Below, piece by piece: positions 47,122 through 54,488 of a stretch of 54,488 nt of DNA. The notes below the pieces were generated by a model. It searched no databases. It saw only the letters and a program-made list of their open reading frames with translations, and was not told the origin of the DNA. The stretch is taken from contig JAJDUT010000136.1 in the NCBI GenBank assembly GCA_022826515.1, positions 1 through 54,488 on the forward strand, in the 5' to 3' direction. Numbering within the stretch: the first letter of the stretch is position 1; each line of letters opens with the position of its first letter. The DNA is from Candidatus Latescibacterota bacterium. GTDB lineage: Bacteria > Latescibacterota > UBA2968 > UBA8231. A program made the translations under genes and the position numbers.

Positions 47122-47948
47122 TCGGATTTGAGGCGAGTCAGGGCCTTGGACACGTGGAAGAGCGAGTCGGGCAACGGCGCGTACGCCATGGCCTTGATCG
47201 TACGGTCTAAGCGGAACACTTGGCTGGCCTTCTCTTTGTTAGGGAGCTTGACTGCGGCCGTCAAGGTCGAGCGCAGCGCGAAGCCTTTGAGTTCCTTGGC
47301 GTTCTCTAGCTCGTCGCTCAGGGCTTCGTGGTCTTCCAGCCCTTCCAGTCCACCGCCGATTACCGACGGATAGGACGTGCTAGCCTGCTGCAAGGCCATA
47401 AACGCTGTGATCTCCTGAAAGCCGGGGAAATCCTTGGCAATGCAGGCATCGTACGTGTAGCGGTTTTCGCGGCGCAGATCTTGGGTTTTGGGGTCGAGAT
47501 AGCGGGCGCGCATCTGCGCGACGACCCGCCGACAGGGAATTCCAGCGATGCGCTCGGTGCTTCCCGGCACCTTGACCGCAAGGGCTCTCTGCGGCTCGCC
47601 GGGAGCGGCTGACGGCTTGGCAACGGCCTTGCGCGCCGGAGGGGCTTTCTGCTGGACGAAGGTCTGGGCCGTCAGGTCGATTTCGTACACTTGCGCTTGG
47701 TCCAGCCGCAGAATGGTGCTGGTGTTGAGGGACTGACCCTGCTGTCGGAGGGCCTTTGCCGTTTTCGCATCGACCTCAACTAGCTGCTCGACCCGCTGGT
47801 TTTTGCCCTTGATGTAGATTTTGTTGGTCGTTTTGCGTGCGCCGGTTTTGGCTTTGCCAAAGCCTCGATTGACGACCTCTTCCTCGAAATACACATCGGC
47901 GCTAACGCTCGCTGCGCTGACGAGCAATGCACATACCAGCAAAATCAT
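47118..47948 (-). CDS. Secreted periplasmic protein, DUF4412-like
   Basis: 276 residues. N-terminal signal peptide (MILLVCALLVSAASVSA). The mature part begins DVYFEEEVVNRGFGKAKTGARKTTNKIYIKGKNQRVE, then LDQAQVYEIDLTAQTFVQ and an IAGIPCRRVVAQMRARYLDPKTQDLRRENRYTYDACIA block with two cysteines. This is the layout of DUF4412/LolA-like beta-sheet periplasmic proteins. A Pro/Ala/Lys-rich linker lies at about residues 104-125. First gene of the operon that continues to tamB, tamA and the GNAT; overlaps tamB by 4 bp. A lipid- or lipoprotein-handling role alongside TamAB is plausible but unproven. Confidence 0.65.
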   Translation of the reverse strand: MILLVCALLVSAASVSADVYFEEEVVNRGFGKAKTGARKTTNKIYIKGKNQRVEQLVEVDAKTAKALRQQGQSLNTSTILRLDQAQVYEIDLTAQTFVQQKAPPARKAVAKPSAAPGEPQRALAVKVPGSTERIAGIPCRRVVAQMRARYLDPKTQDLRRENRYTYDACIAKDFPGFQEITAFMALQQASTSYPSVIGGGLEGLEDHEALSDELENAKELKGFALRSTLTAAVKLPNKEKASQVFRLDRTIKAMAYAPLPDSLFHVSKALTRLKSE

Positions 47949-48069
47949 GCGCGTACTCTCCTGTGGTAGGATGGAAGACGGGTGCCATATATAACACCCT
48001 AGGGGAGGGAAAAAGTCCCCTTTTATTAAACGTAATATAGCGAAACGCAGTTGCTAGCCCATAAACAAA

Positions 48070-48098
48070 AGGCCCCTGCCCGCAAGGGCGAGGGGCCT
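48070..48098 (-). terminator. Rho-independent terminator after the YugP-like protease gene
   Basis: Arms AGGCCCC-T-GCCC (48070-48081) and GGGC-A-GGGGCCT (48086-48098, one bulged G) around a GCAA tetraloop. On the minus strand the stem is followed by TTTTGTTT. It lies 24 nt after the stop of the 48122-48796 gene. Confidence 0.88.
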
Positions 48099-48121
48099 CG
48101 AATCTCTTGCCGCGTCTGCTG

Positions 48122-48796
48122 TTATTCGTCTGAGCCGCGCATGAGTAAAAAACCCACTAGCTGTAGCACGGCGGTCGCGGCGGCGGCCACATAGGTCATG
48201 GCCGCGGCATTGAGCACCCGCCGAGCCGAGCGCACCTCGTCGTTGGCTAGGTAGCCCTGCGAGAGGATGGCCATGGCCCGTGAGCTGGCGTTGAACTCCA
48301 CCGGCAGAGTGACGAGTTGGAACAGCACTGCGCCGGCGAAGACCATGATGCCGATATCCATCAGGCCGGTGGCTTGGAAGAACATCCCCGCCAAAATCAG
48401 GGGAATGCCCAGCGACGAGCCCAGGTTGGCGATGGGCAGGATCGAGTGCCGCAGGTTGAGCGGCATGTAGCCATGGGCGTGTTGGATCGCGTGGCCGACC
48501 TCGTGCGCTGCCACGGCCAAGCCGGCTAGATGGTGCCCGTGGAAGTTGTCTGAAGAGAGGCGCACGGCTTTGGCGCGGGGATCGTAGTGATCGGAAAGCA
48601 TCCCGCTCGTCTCCTCGACCGACACGTCGTAAATGCGTTGCTGATGCAGGATGCGCCGCGCGGTCTCAGCGCCCGAAAGCTGTGCGGCCGAAGCCACTTG
48701 GCTGTACTTCTTGAAGGCGCTGCGGACCCGCATCTGGGCCCAAGCGACCAAGATCATCGGCAGAATGAAAAACGGGTTAAAAAGAAACGAAAACAT
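48122..48796 (-). CDS. Membrane zinc metallopeptidase, YugP family
   Basis: 224 residues. HEVGH zinc motif in VAAHEVGHAIQHAHGYMPLNLRHSI (about residue 97), with a downstream Glu (LPVEFNASSRA) as a likely third ligand. About four membrane segments: one N-terminal (FNPFFILPMILVAWAQM) and three in the C-terminal half. SGAETARRILHQQRIYDVSVEETSGMLSDHYDPRAKAVRLSSDNF is diagnostic for the family (PF04298). Substrate unknown; membrane quality control is likely. Followed by a strong terminator. Confidence 0.92.
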   Translation of the reverse strand: MFSFLFNPFFILPMILVAWAQMRVRSAFKKYSQVASAAQLSGAETARRILHQQRIYDVSVEETSGMLSDHYDPRAKAVRLSSDNFHGHHLAGLAVAAHEVGHAIQHAHGYMPLNLRHSILPIANLGSSLGIPLILAGMFFQATGLMDIGIMVFAGAVLFQLVTLPVEFNASSRAMAILSQGYLANDEVRSARRVLNAAAMTYVAAAATAVLQLVGFLLMRGSDE

Positions 48797-48903
48797 CTCC
48801 TCATCTCCTCAATATGCGAAGGGCTTTTATATGAGACGCTAAAGGGACGCCTCAAGTTTCTAGCAGAATAACGAAAGCACCCGAAAATCGCAAGATCGGG
48901 GAA

Positions 48904-49566
48904 TTAGATCTTCTCCTCAGCTTCAGCGGGAAGAGCAAGGGCCGGGGGCACAGCGACGCCAGCCGAAACGATCATTTTTAGGGCCTCTTCAACGCGGAGA
49001 TCGGTGGGGCGCAGTTGTTCGGGCGGCACGATGAGCATGAAGCCGGTGGTGGGATTGGGGGCCGTGGGCACGAAGATGCTATGCGCCGGCGCTGCTTCGT
49101 CCTCGCGGGGGACGTTGCCGGCCAAAAAGCCCAAAGTCCACATCCCAATGCGCGGGTATTCGACGAGTACGACTTTCTCGAAACCAGCCTTGCCCGGAGA
49201 GGTCAGCGACTCCATGAGCTGCTGGATGGGTGCGTAGATCGTGCGCACTAAAGGCAGGCCCTCTAGCGTTTCGCGCGCGAATTGCCACAGGCTGCGGCCA
49301 ACCACGTTGGTGGCGAGTGCGCCGACGACCCACAGAATGATGAAGGTCAGTATAAAGCCCAAGCCGGGGATGTGGAACTCGTCGTAGCCGAACGGCTTAG
49401 CCACTTGGCCGATCAACGGCGCGGAGAAGCCGTCGGCCCAGTCGAACAGGAACTTGAGCACCCAGCCGGTAAGCCACAGGGGAACGATGATCGTCAGGCC
49501 GGCCATTATCGTGCGCCGAAGCCGCTGGAGCCGAGTGGGGCTTTTGCGCGGAGGCATATCACTCAT
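48904..49566 (-). CDS. DUF502 family membrane protein
   Basis: About 220 residues from the ATG at 49564-49566 (MSDMPPRKSPTRLQRLRRTIMAG); the frame extends to 49659 but without family similarity. Two N-terminal membrane helices (MAGLTIIVPLWLTGWVLKFLF; IPGLGFILTFIILWVVGALATNVVG) precede the soluble DUF502 domain (LVRTIYAPIQQLMESLTSPGKAGFEKVVLVEYPRIGMWTLGFLAG...HSIFVPTAPNPTTGFMLIVPPEQLRPTDLRVEEALKMIVSAGV). Function of the family is unknown. It is divergent from queC; nothing specific links them. Confidence 0.9.
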   Translation of the reverse strand: MSDMPPRKSPTRLQRLRRTIMAGLTIIVPLWLTGWVLKFLFDWADGFSAPLIGQVAKPFGYDEFHIPGLGFILTFIILWVVGALATNVVGRSLWQFARETLEGLPLVRTIYAPIQQLMESLTSPGKAGFEKVVLVEYPRIGMWTLGFLAGNVPREDEAAPAHSIFVPTAPNPTTGFMLIVPPEQLRPTDLRVEEALKMIVSAGVAVPPALALPAEAEEKI

Positions 49567-49697
49567 AGCGTAAGTTACCTTTATACATATACATTGGCAT
49601 TTTTTGAATATCCAATTGGTTAAAAATACTGTCAATACAAAGGATGCGCCCGTGCGCAAGGCTTACGTTTTTTGCGCAGTGGCCTATTTTATCCTCT

Positions 49698-50414
49698 ATG
49701 ACGGCTATTCTACTCAGCGGCGGCATGGACTCGACCACCTTGCTCTGGTGGCTAAAAGCGCGGCAACAAGGCCCCTTCCACGCCATTAGCATTGACTACG
49801 GCCAGCGCCACCGCGTCGAGTTGGAATGTGCCGCCCGCCTCGCTCGCCGCGCTGAGGTCGCGGCCCACGAGACGCTGGTGTTGGACTTGGCGGCTCTAGG
49901 GGGCAATCCGCTGACTGATCCGACGGTGGACGTGCCCACGGCTGAATCTAAACGCCAACGCGACACTGTGGTTCCCTTCCGCAACATGCTCTTTGCGACG
50001 CTAGCGGCGGCGTATTGCGCAACCAAGGGTATTACCGATCTGTATATGGCCCCGGTCAAAGACGACTACGCGGCCTATAGAGACTGCCGTCGCCCCTTTT
50101 ACGAAAGCCTCGCACAGAGCCTGCGCTTGGGCGCGGCTCATGACGCGCCTTGGGCGATCCACGTCCCTTTTGTCAAGCTATGGAAACGGGACATCGTTGC
50201 CATCGGGCTAAATCTCGGCGTTCCCTACGAAGAGACCCACACCTGCTACGAGGGCTTGCGGCCGGCCTGCGGCGTGTGCGACGCCTGCTGCGAGCGGCTC
50301 GCGGCTTTTGCGGCGAACCGAGCCTGTGACCCGCTGGCGTATGCCGCGGCTTCGACGGCTCGGCTGAGCTCGCCGAACGCCAAAGCTCAGCCAACGGGTG
50401 AGCAGACGCTGTGA
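49698..50414 (+). CDS. queC: 7-cyano-7-deazaguanine synthase
   Basis: 238 residues from the ATG at 49698-49700 (MTAILLSGGMDSTTLLWWL); the longer frame upstream is not conserved. PP-loop motif SGGMDS binds ATP. The C-terminal zinc site is HTCYEGLRPACGVCDACCER. Converts 7-carboxy-7-deazaguanine to preQ0 with ATP and ammonia, feeding queuosine. VPFRNMLFATLAAAYC and APVKDDYAAYRDCRRPFYESL are family-specific. The stop overlaps the queE start (GTGA), so the two are translationally coupled. A short alanine-rich tail after the zinc site is unusual but has no motif. Confidence 0.94.
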   Translation: MTAILLSGGMDSTTLLWWLKARQQGPFHAISIDYGQRHRVELECAARLARRAEVAAHETLVLDLAALGGNPLTDPTVDVPTAESKRQRDTVVPFRNMLFATLAAAYCATKGITDLYMAPVKDDYAAYRDCRRPFYESLAQSLRLGAAHDAPWAIHVPFVKLWKRDIVAIGLNLGVPYEETHTCYEGLRPACGVCDACCERLAAFAANRACDPLAYAAASTARLSSPNAKAQPTGEQTL

Positions 50415-51046
50415 CCGCCCAGATGCCAGCCGAAGAACGCGCCGAGCGTCTGCCGGTGTGGAACGACTCGGGGCGCGTCCTGCAGATCAACGAGATTTTC
50501 TACTCGATTGAGGGCGAGGGTTTGCGCGTCGGCGAGCCTACTACCTTTGTGCGCCTAGCGCGCTGCAATTTGCGCTGCCCGTTCTGCGACACGGAGTTCG
50601 ACCGCTTCACGCCCATGGACATCGAGGACATTGCCGCCGAGGTAGCGCGCCACCCGGCCGAATGGGTGTGCTTGACCGGCGGCGAGCCGTTGGGCCAAAA
50701 TCTCGCGGCGCTGGCTGGCCGGCTCAAGGAAGCGGGCTACAAGCTCCACATTGAGACCAACGGCACTATCGCGCCCGATCCAGTGCTATTCGAGTTGATT
50801 GACCATTGGACTGTGTCGCCGAAGTGCTACCCGGTCGTCGCTGGTTTTGCGCGCATTACCGAGCTCAAATACGTCGTCGGCCGGGCTTTTCGCGAGGAGC
50901 GCGTCGAGGAGCACCTTGCCGACTTCGTCTATTTGCAGCCCGAATCCTCTGAGCCGCGCTACGTGCAGAAGGCCCTTGAGATACTCAAGCGCCATCCGCG
51001 CTGGCGCCTTTCCACTCGCATCCACAAGACGCTCGGCTTGCCTTGA
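50411..51046 (+). CDS. queE: 7-carboxy-7-deazaguanine synthase (radical SAM)
   Basis: 211 residues from a GTG at 50411-50413 overlapping the queC stop by 4 bp. Radical SAM cluster C-x3-C-x2-C in ARCNLRCPFCDTEFD. EIFYSIEGEGLRVGEPTTFVRL at the N-terminus and WVCLTGGEPLGQNLAALAGRLKEAGYKLHIETNGT (GGEP motif) are typical QueE. Ring-contracts carboxytetrahydropterin to CDG, the substrate of QueC. No queD is in the window, so carboxytetrahydropterin must be made by a gene elsewhere. Confidence 0.94.
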   Translation: MTAQMPAEERAERLPVWNDSGRVLQINEIFYSIEGEGLRVGEPTTFVRLARCNLRCPFCDTEFDRFTPMDIEDIAAEVARHPAEWVCLTGGEPLGQNLAALAGRLKEAGYKLHIETNGTIAPDPVLFELIDHWTVSPKCYPVVAGFARITELKYVVGRAFREERVEEHLADFVYLQPESSEPRYVQKALEILKRHPRWRLSTRIHKTLGLP

Positions 51047-51101
51047 GCACGATCCGCAGATGGACGCAGAACACATTCACGATTGCTAAAAAGGAGATAT
51101 C

Positions 51102-51965
51102 ATGCCCGACGTAGCTGAAATTTACAAGTTCGACGAGCTTACTTGGCCCGAAGTCAACCAAGCCGTGGCCATGGGCAAAATTCCCATCATACCCACTGGT
51201 TCAGTTGAACAACACGGCCACCACCTGCCGCTCAAGGTGGATCACCTGTGCGCCAATGCGGTGGCGACGGAAGCCGCGCGGCTAAAGCCCGAGCTCGCCC
51301 TCGTCCTGCCGCCGGTGAGCTACGGCTATGTCCACCACGTGATGGACTTTCCGGGTTCGCTCAACATTCACTACGAGCACTTCATCCAATACGTGCTCGA
51401 CATCACCAAGAGCTTGGCCTATCACGGCTTCAAGAAGATGATCCTCGTCAATGGCCACGGCTCCAACCACAACCTCGTCGATATGGTCGCCCGGCGCACG
51501 ATAGTTGAGACTGACGCGAGCTGCACGTTTTGCTCGTGGTGGCATTTGCTGCGGGTCCATACCGACTTCGACAAAGAGTGGCGCGAGAGCGTGTTTCCGG
51601 GCGGCTGCTCGCACGCGTGCGAGCTGGAGACTTCGATGCTGCTGTATCTCTCTCCAGAGAGCGTGCGCAAGGACAAGATCAAGAGCGAGATCGCCAAGAC
51701 GAACAAGCTCGGCTCCAAGTTCTTGTACACTGATTTGTTTTCACACGGGCCGATGGGCTTGATCGAGTGGACGAGTCAGTACTCGGATACCGGGGTGATG
51801 GGCGAGGCGGAGAAGGCCACGGCCGAAAAGGGCAAAATCGTCTTTGAGGAAGCGAGCCGGAACCTGGCCGAATTTGTCGAGGAATACCACGCGATGAAAA
51901 TTGAGCCGCGCACTCGCCATCAGGACCAGGAGCCGACGTTTCCGCTGTCGTTTCCGACGGATTAG
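51102..51965 (+). CDS. Creatininase-family amidohydrolase
   Basis: 287 residues with Shine-Dalgarno AAAGGAG. Metal-binding motifs: IPTGSVEQHGHHLPLKVDHLCANAVA (E, H and D ligands), VNGHGSNHNLVDMVARR (NGHGGN-like) and HACELETSMLLYLSPE. The family hydrolyses cyclic or linear amides (creatinine, FAPy-pterin intermediates, mycofactocin precursor peptides). The exact substrate is unassigned. It is 55 bp from queE but need not share its pathway. The last 35 bp of the gene are repeated at 52800-52834. Confidence 0.88.
   Translation: MPDVAEIYKFDELTWPEVNQAVAMGKIPIIPTGSVEQHGHHLPLKVDHLCANAVATEAARLKPELALVLPPVSYGYVHHVMDFPGSLNIHYEHFIQYVLDITKSLAYHGFKKMILVNGHGSNHNLVDMVARRTIVETDASCTFCSWWHLLRVHTDFDKEWRESVFPGGCSHACELETSMLLYLSPESVRKDKIKSEIAKTNKLGSKFLYTDLFSHGPMGLIEWTSQYSDTGVMGEAEKATAEKGKIVFEEASRNLAEFVEEYHAMKIEPRTRHQDQEPTFPLSFPTD
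51931..51965 (+). repeat. Direct repeat, left copy (3' end of creatininase gene)
   Basis: 35 bp that include the creatininase stop codon, beginning AGCCGACGTTT and ending CGACGGATTAG. The right copy at 52800-52834 differs at two positions (C to T each time). The two copies bracket the toxin-antitoxin module. Confidence 0.85.
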
Positions 51966-52028
51966 GGTAGCGTTTAATTCAATCTGTCAGGCGTCCGTTA
52001 AGCAGCACCTACATGGAGGCACAACGCG

Positions 52029-52295
52029 ATGAAGAGAACATTGACCATTGACTACGGAGATGAGGTTCTACTGGCCTTGGGATGTTCACCCGAGCAATTC
52101 AGTGAAGAGGCCAAGCTCCTCGTCGCCATCAAGCTCTACGAATTGGGGCGGTTGTCCTCGGGGGCGGCAGCCAAGTTGGCTGATATACCTAAGCCCTTGT
52201 TCCTAATGAAGCTAGCCGACTACGGCGTCGATTCCTTCCAACTGACCGAGGACGACCTTCAACAGGACTTGGCTAGTGCCCGACGTCATCTGTAA
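52029..52295 (+). CDS. UPF0175-family antitoxin
   Basis: 88 residues: LLALGCSPEQFSEEAKLLVAIKLYELGRLSSGAAAKLADIPKPLFLMKLADYGVDSFQLTEDDLQQDL matches UPF0175, a helix-turn-helix antitoxin family paired with DUF3368 PIN toxins. It should bind its own promoter and neutralise the toxin. Shine-Dalgarno GGAGG about 9 nt upstream. Overlaps the toxin gene by 20 bp in another frame. Confidence 0.9.
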   Translation: MKRTLTIDYGDEVLLALGCSPEQFSEEAKLLVAIKLYELGRLSSGAAAKLADIPKPLFLMKLADYGVDSFQLTEDDLQQDLASARRHL

Positions 52296-52764
52296 TACTT
52301 CTCCGCTCCAGTACCTACACCAAGCTGGCTCGTTGGAACTTCTGCCGGCACTCGCTGGACAGGTGTACGTCCCCGAAGCAGTGGTGGCGGAGTTGAGGGA
52401 GGGGCAGCGTCGAAATGTACTTCTACCTACGCTGGAGGAGCTTTCGTGGCTGACCGTGCGGCCCGTGCGAGATCGGACACTGCTGCCGCTGGTGACGAAT
52501 CTTGGGAATGGAGAGAAGGAAGTGCTCGCTTTGGGGCTAGAAACAGAGGATGCCCTGCTGATCCTCGATGATCGAGATGCACGGCGGTATGCCCAAGCAT
52601 TGGAGTTGGAGATAATCGGCACCCTCGGCCTCTTGTTGCGGGCCAAGGAGCGCGGTATTCTCGACGCGGTCCGGCCCGTTTTGGATCGTCTCCAAGCACT
52701 GGGATTTCGGCTGAACGCTAGGACGCGCCAGATGGTGCTGAAGCGTGCCAGCGAGACGACGTGA
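52276..52764 (+). CDS. PIN-domain toxin (DUF3368)
   Basis: 162 residues from a GTG at 52276-52278 inside the antitoxin 3' end. PIN acidic residues are in VICNTSPLQYL (an Asn where many PINs have Asp, normal for DUF3368), VAELREG, NGEKEVLALGLE and ALLILDDRDARRYAQAL. DUF3368 proteins are predicted RNases inhibited by the UPF0175 partner. IIGTLGLLLRAKERGILDAVRPVLDRLQALGFRL is the family C-terminus. The pair lies between 35-bp direct repeats. Confidence 0.9.
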   Translation: MPDVICNTSPLQYLHQAGSLELLPALAGQVYVPEAVVAELREGQRRNVLLPTLEELSWLTVRPVRDRTLLPLVTNLGNGEKEVLALGLETEDALLILDDRDARRYAQALELEIIGTLGLLLRAKERGILDAVRPVLDRLQALGFRLNARTRQMVLKRASETT

Positions 52765-52799
52765 GAGGTGGCGGCGCATCATCCGCCGATAAAACAAAG

Positions 52800-52834
52800 A
52801 GCCGACGTTTTCGCTGTTGTTTCCGACGGATTAG
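52800..52834 (+). repeat. Direct repeat, right copy
   Basis: 35-bp near-copy (33/35) of the creatininase gene 3' end at 51931-51965, here not part of any gene. With the left copy it delimits an 869-bp unit carrying the toxin-antitoxin pair. This is the pattern expected if a cassette entered at the 3' end of the gene and duplicated it. Confidence 0.85.
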
Positions 52835-52850
52835 AGTGCTGGGAAAGGGA

Positions 52851-53975
52851 TTATTGGGGCTTGGGGAAAGGGTCGGTCATCGCACTTTCGAGTAGTGGCC
52901 TTACTTGAGCGGCGACAATTTCTATATCGGCGTCGTAAGGAAGCGCAGCGGGTAGATCGAGTCTACGCTTACGATAGCTACTAGTGTCTTCTTCTTTCCA
53001 AGTACGCTTTTGCCTCTCTAACCAGGATTTTACTCTTTGAGAATTCTCTCTTCTTGGGGGGTTCCCTTTTCCATGTCTAGGGAAGACTTCAATTTTCCAT
53101 CCCTTCAGGGAAATGCAGGCCTCTATAGTAAGAACAAAACCGTCTTCAATGGTTATATCATGCACCAAACTGTCGAAAAATGCGTTGCGTTCCCGATAAG
53201 GATACAGATTGATTCTCCGATTTTGTGAATCAGATATATCTAGAATACCCATGAGAGCCTTGACTTGCGTACGCATATATTCCTTTAGATTATTCACTTC
53301 CCGTGACAAGGCGAGGACGCCTTCCTCGTTATCCTTAAAAAAGTCTAGCATTGCTGAATCCATAGCACTGCCCTCCGTCAGGTGTTTTGCAGTCTCAATC
53401 ATTTCTAGTGCGAATCTTAGATAGCGATCTTTTGACCCTATAAGCATAGGGCCAACTCGTCGAAGTATTTCGCCGAAGTATGATTCATAGGTAACGGGCT
53501 CAAATCCAGATAATTCTTGATCGTCATTCGGGAAGTTTAATCCGAGAAGAATCTTGTAGACACGCCGCTCGTTGCCATTGGCTTTGGCTTTTTTGGTAAG
53601 ATGCTGCCCGTAATCTTCCAGATCGTTGTGGAGTGGGTGGTAGATTTTGTTTTCTATGCCGACAATGAGCGTGTCCGTAGAAATCACTATATCGATTCGC
53701 TTACGGGTTCCAGTAATTTCTTCCCTGTTGACCTCTACCTCTCCACCGTCTTGGATCTCCTCGTATCCAGCGACAGACAGCAGCGATTCGAGAAAAAGTG
53801 ACCCGAAGCCATGTTCGCGTCCGGGATCGAGGAAGAAGGCCAGTATATTGCTGTAAACATTTTCCCGATGGGGATAGCCTGATAATTCCAAGGTGGTGGG
53901 GTCGCGTTGGAGCGTTGGAGTCAATTTCTTAAATTCGGCAAGCAACGCCTTAAACTGATCTATCGTCGCAGTCAT
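52851..53975 (-). CDS. PD-(D/E)XK nuclease superfamily protein (PDDEXK_4 type)
   Basis: 374 residues with Shine-Dalgarno AAGGA. N-terminal SGYPHRENVYSNILAFFLDPGREHGFGSLFLESLL and the catalytic set RKRIDIVISTDTLIVGIENKIYH (Asp; Glu-x-Lys in IENK) are typical of PDDEXK_4, a family common next to defence genes and mobile elements. The rest is helical without known domains. The gene is AT-richer than its surroundings, a sign of transfer. It lies between a toxin-antitoxin module and an IS end. Nuclease activity is predicted, not shown. Confidence 0.82.
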   Translation of the reverse strand: MTATIDQFKALLAEFKKLTPTLQRDPTTLELSGYPHRENVYSNILAFFLDPGREHGFGSLFLESLLSVAGYEEIQDGGEVEVNREEITGTRKRIDIVISTDTLIVGIENKIYHPLHNDLEDYGQHLTKKAKANGNERRVYKILLGLNFPNDDQELSGFEPVTYESYFGEILRRVGPMLIGSKDRYLRFALEMIETAKHLTEGSAMDSAMLDFFKDNEEGVLALSREVNNLKEYMRTQVKALMGILDISDSQNRRINLYPYRERNAFFDSLVHDITIEDGFVLTIEACISLKGWKIEVFPRHGKGNPPRRENSQRVKSWLERQKRTWKEEDTSSYRKRRLDLPAALPYDADIEIVAAQVRPLLESAMTDPFPKPQ

Positions 53976-54031
53976 TGCTGAGTGATCCTTTGAGTAAATC
54001 CGACCATGAATGGAAAGCTAATAGAAGTAGT

Positions 54032-54235
54032 TCAGCCATCGGCCCCTTTTGCATCCATCGGTTGGAACGGCTTTTTCTCGATTCGGCCGTCGGGCCATTC
54101 GGTTACTAGAAATTGATCGTCGTCGCTGAGATAGACGAACGCCTTGCCCTGTTCGAGCACCATGTGTCGGGTCGCTCTGGGGTTGGCCAAAGTCCGCTTG
54201 ATCGCGGCGATTAACGGGTGTTCGCGGCTATTCAA
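54032..54235 (-). CDS. Small protein of unknown function, second of a small-gene pair
   Basis: 67 residues from a TTG at 54233-54235 that overlaps the stop of the upstream small frame (TTGA), with GGAAAG upstream. MNSREHPLIAAIKRTLANPRATRHMVLEQGKAFVYLSDDDQFLVTEWPDGRIEKKPFQPMDAKGADG. One beta-rich stretch (KAFVYLSDDDQFLVTEWPDGRIEKK) suggests a small folded domain. The coupled arrangement resembles a toxin-antitoxin or small regulatory pair, but no family is recognised. Confidence 0.55.
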   Translation of the reverse strand: MNSREHPLIAAIKRTLANPRATRHMVLEQGKAFVYLSDDDQFLVTEWPDGRIEKKPFQPMDAKGADG

Positions 54236-54330
54236 CTACGCATCTTTCCGGCACTCTCGAAGTCCTTTTTCAGTTCTTCGCGGGTCAAATTCGCAACAGG
54301 GACCTTGTACGACTTTAGAATATCAAAAAA
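54232..54330 (-). pseudogene. 3' fragment of a small gene cut by an insertion sequence
   Basis: A minus-strand frame ending TGA at 54232-54234 reads DILKSYKVPVANLTREELKKDFESAGKMRS. It has no start codon before running into the IS end at about 54331. It is the upstream partner of the TTG-started gene. The 5' part and promoter appear lost to the insertion. Confidence 0.5.
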
Positions 54331-54488
54331 TAGGACTTACGCAAGCACCATTGGAATAGCAGGATTTTTGAGTTGCTGTCTCACGTAGTCAGCCAGCCCC
54401 CCGTATTTGACCTGATAAATGGTTTGTCCTGTTTGGTAGGCCACCTGCTCAAGTCGGATCCAAACCAACATAGCACAGCCGATGTGAT
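54331..54488 (-). mobile_element. Insertion-sequence end with transposase C-terminus (partial)
   Basis: The element end reads TAGGACTTACGCAAGC from 54331, resembling the terminal inverted repeat of a DDE-type IS. A minus-strand frame entering from the right edge ends TAA at 54337-54339 and reads HIGCAMLVWIRLEQ then VAYQTGQTIYQVKYGG and YVRQQLKNPAIPMVLA. This resembles the C-terminus of IS4/IS5-like DDE transposases. The stop codon lies inside the terminal repeat. The rest of the element is beyond the window, so completeness and family are uncertain. Confidence 0.7.

Noticed and set aside
49567..49697. preQ1 riboswitch upstream of queC
   Set aside because: No preQ1-type stem and A-rich tail could be recognised in the gap; the genes encode preQ0 synthesis but no aptamer is visible.

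Overview
This window most likely comes from an uncultured Gram-negative bacterium of the FCB side of the tree, with a gene repertoire like Latescibacterota or Poribacteria. That placement is an inference, because no ribosomal RNA is present. It rests on two secreted proteins with PNPF-type/FlgD-like C-terminal sorting domains (type IX secretion style), a TamA/TamB outer-membrane assembly pair, TPR/FG-GAP/UnbV lipoproteins, and many small-molecule catabolic enzymes of the kinds common in marine and sponge-associated members of these phyla. UGA is used as a normal stop in many genes, so the genetic code is standard.

Layout. (1) 1-15.1 kb holds envelope and secreted proteins: a partial large secreted protein running off the left edge, a 1019-residue discoidin-domain protein with a sorting domain, a two-parvulin-domain lipoprotein, a secreted redoxin with an in-frame UGA, a membrane spermidine-synthase-like/TPR fusion, and a TPR lipoprotein followed by a TPR/FG-GAP/UnbV lipoprotein. 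(2) 15.2-19 kb holds an MFS transporter and a tight operon of two DUF1538 membrane proteins, a P-II-like regulator and a CBS-domain protein. (3) 19.1-32.6 kb is a catabolic and accessory block: Asp/Glu racemase family, two phytanoyl-CoA-dioxygenase-family enzymes, an NHL-repeat protein, an SMP-30 lactonase, a CoA-acylating semialdehyde dehydrogenase, an Ldh_2 oxidoreductase, an SDR, an NAD-type aldehyde dehydrogenase, an enolase-superfamily enzyme, a sulfatase and unknown genes. (4) 32.6-36.5 kb has an internally deleted AlbA-2/RecG-like gene and an SF1 helicase fused to a C-terminal nuclease. (5) 36.6-40.7 kb has the tmRNA gene (ssrA), a D-2-hydroxyacid dehydrogenase, dihydroxy-acid dehydratase and a GNAT. 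(6) 40.7-49.6 kb carries a TamA/TamB-like operon, a YugP-type membrane protease and a DUF502 protein. (7) 49.7-54.5 kb has queC-queE, a creatininase-family hydrolase, a UPF0175/PIN toxin-antitoxin pair bounded by 35-bp direct repeats, a PD-(D/E)XK protein, a small gene pair, and an IS end at the right edge.

The most striking item is the redoxin at 7539-8435. A UGA at 7755-7757 sits exactly where the first cysteine of the thioredoxin CxxC motif belongs (giving U-S-H-C). The frame continues for 226 codons into a complete thioredoxin fold and sorting domain. A long hairpin at 7763-7788 is placed as a bacterial SECIS element would be. The best reading is a secreted, surface-sorted selenoprotein. 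Other items worth attention are two dispersed palindromic repeat families (one copy of the second forms the ssrA terminator, and two copies of the first overlap gene stop codons), the P-II/CBS-linked DUF1538 operon, the helicase-nuclease fusion, and the direct repeats around the toxin-antitoxin module.
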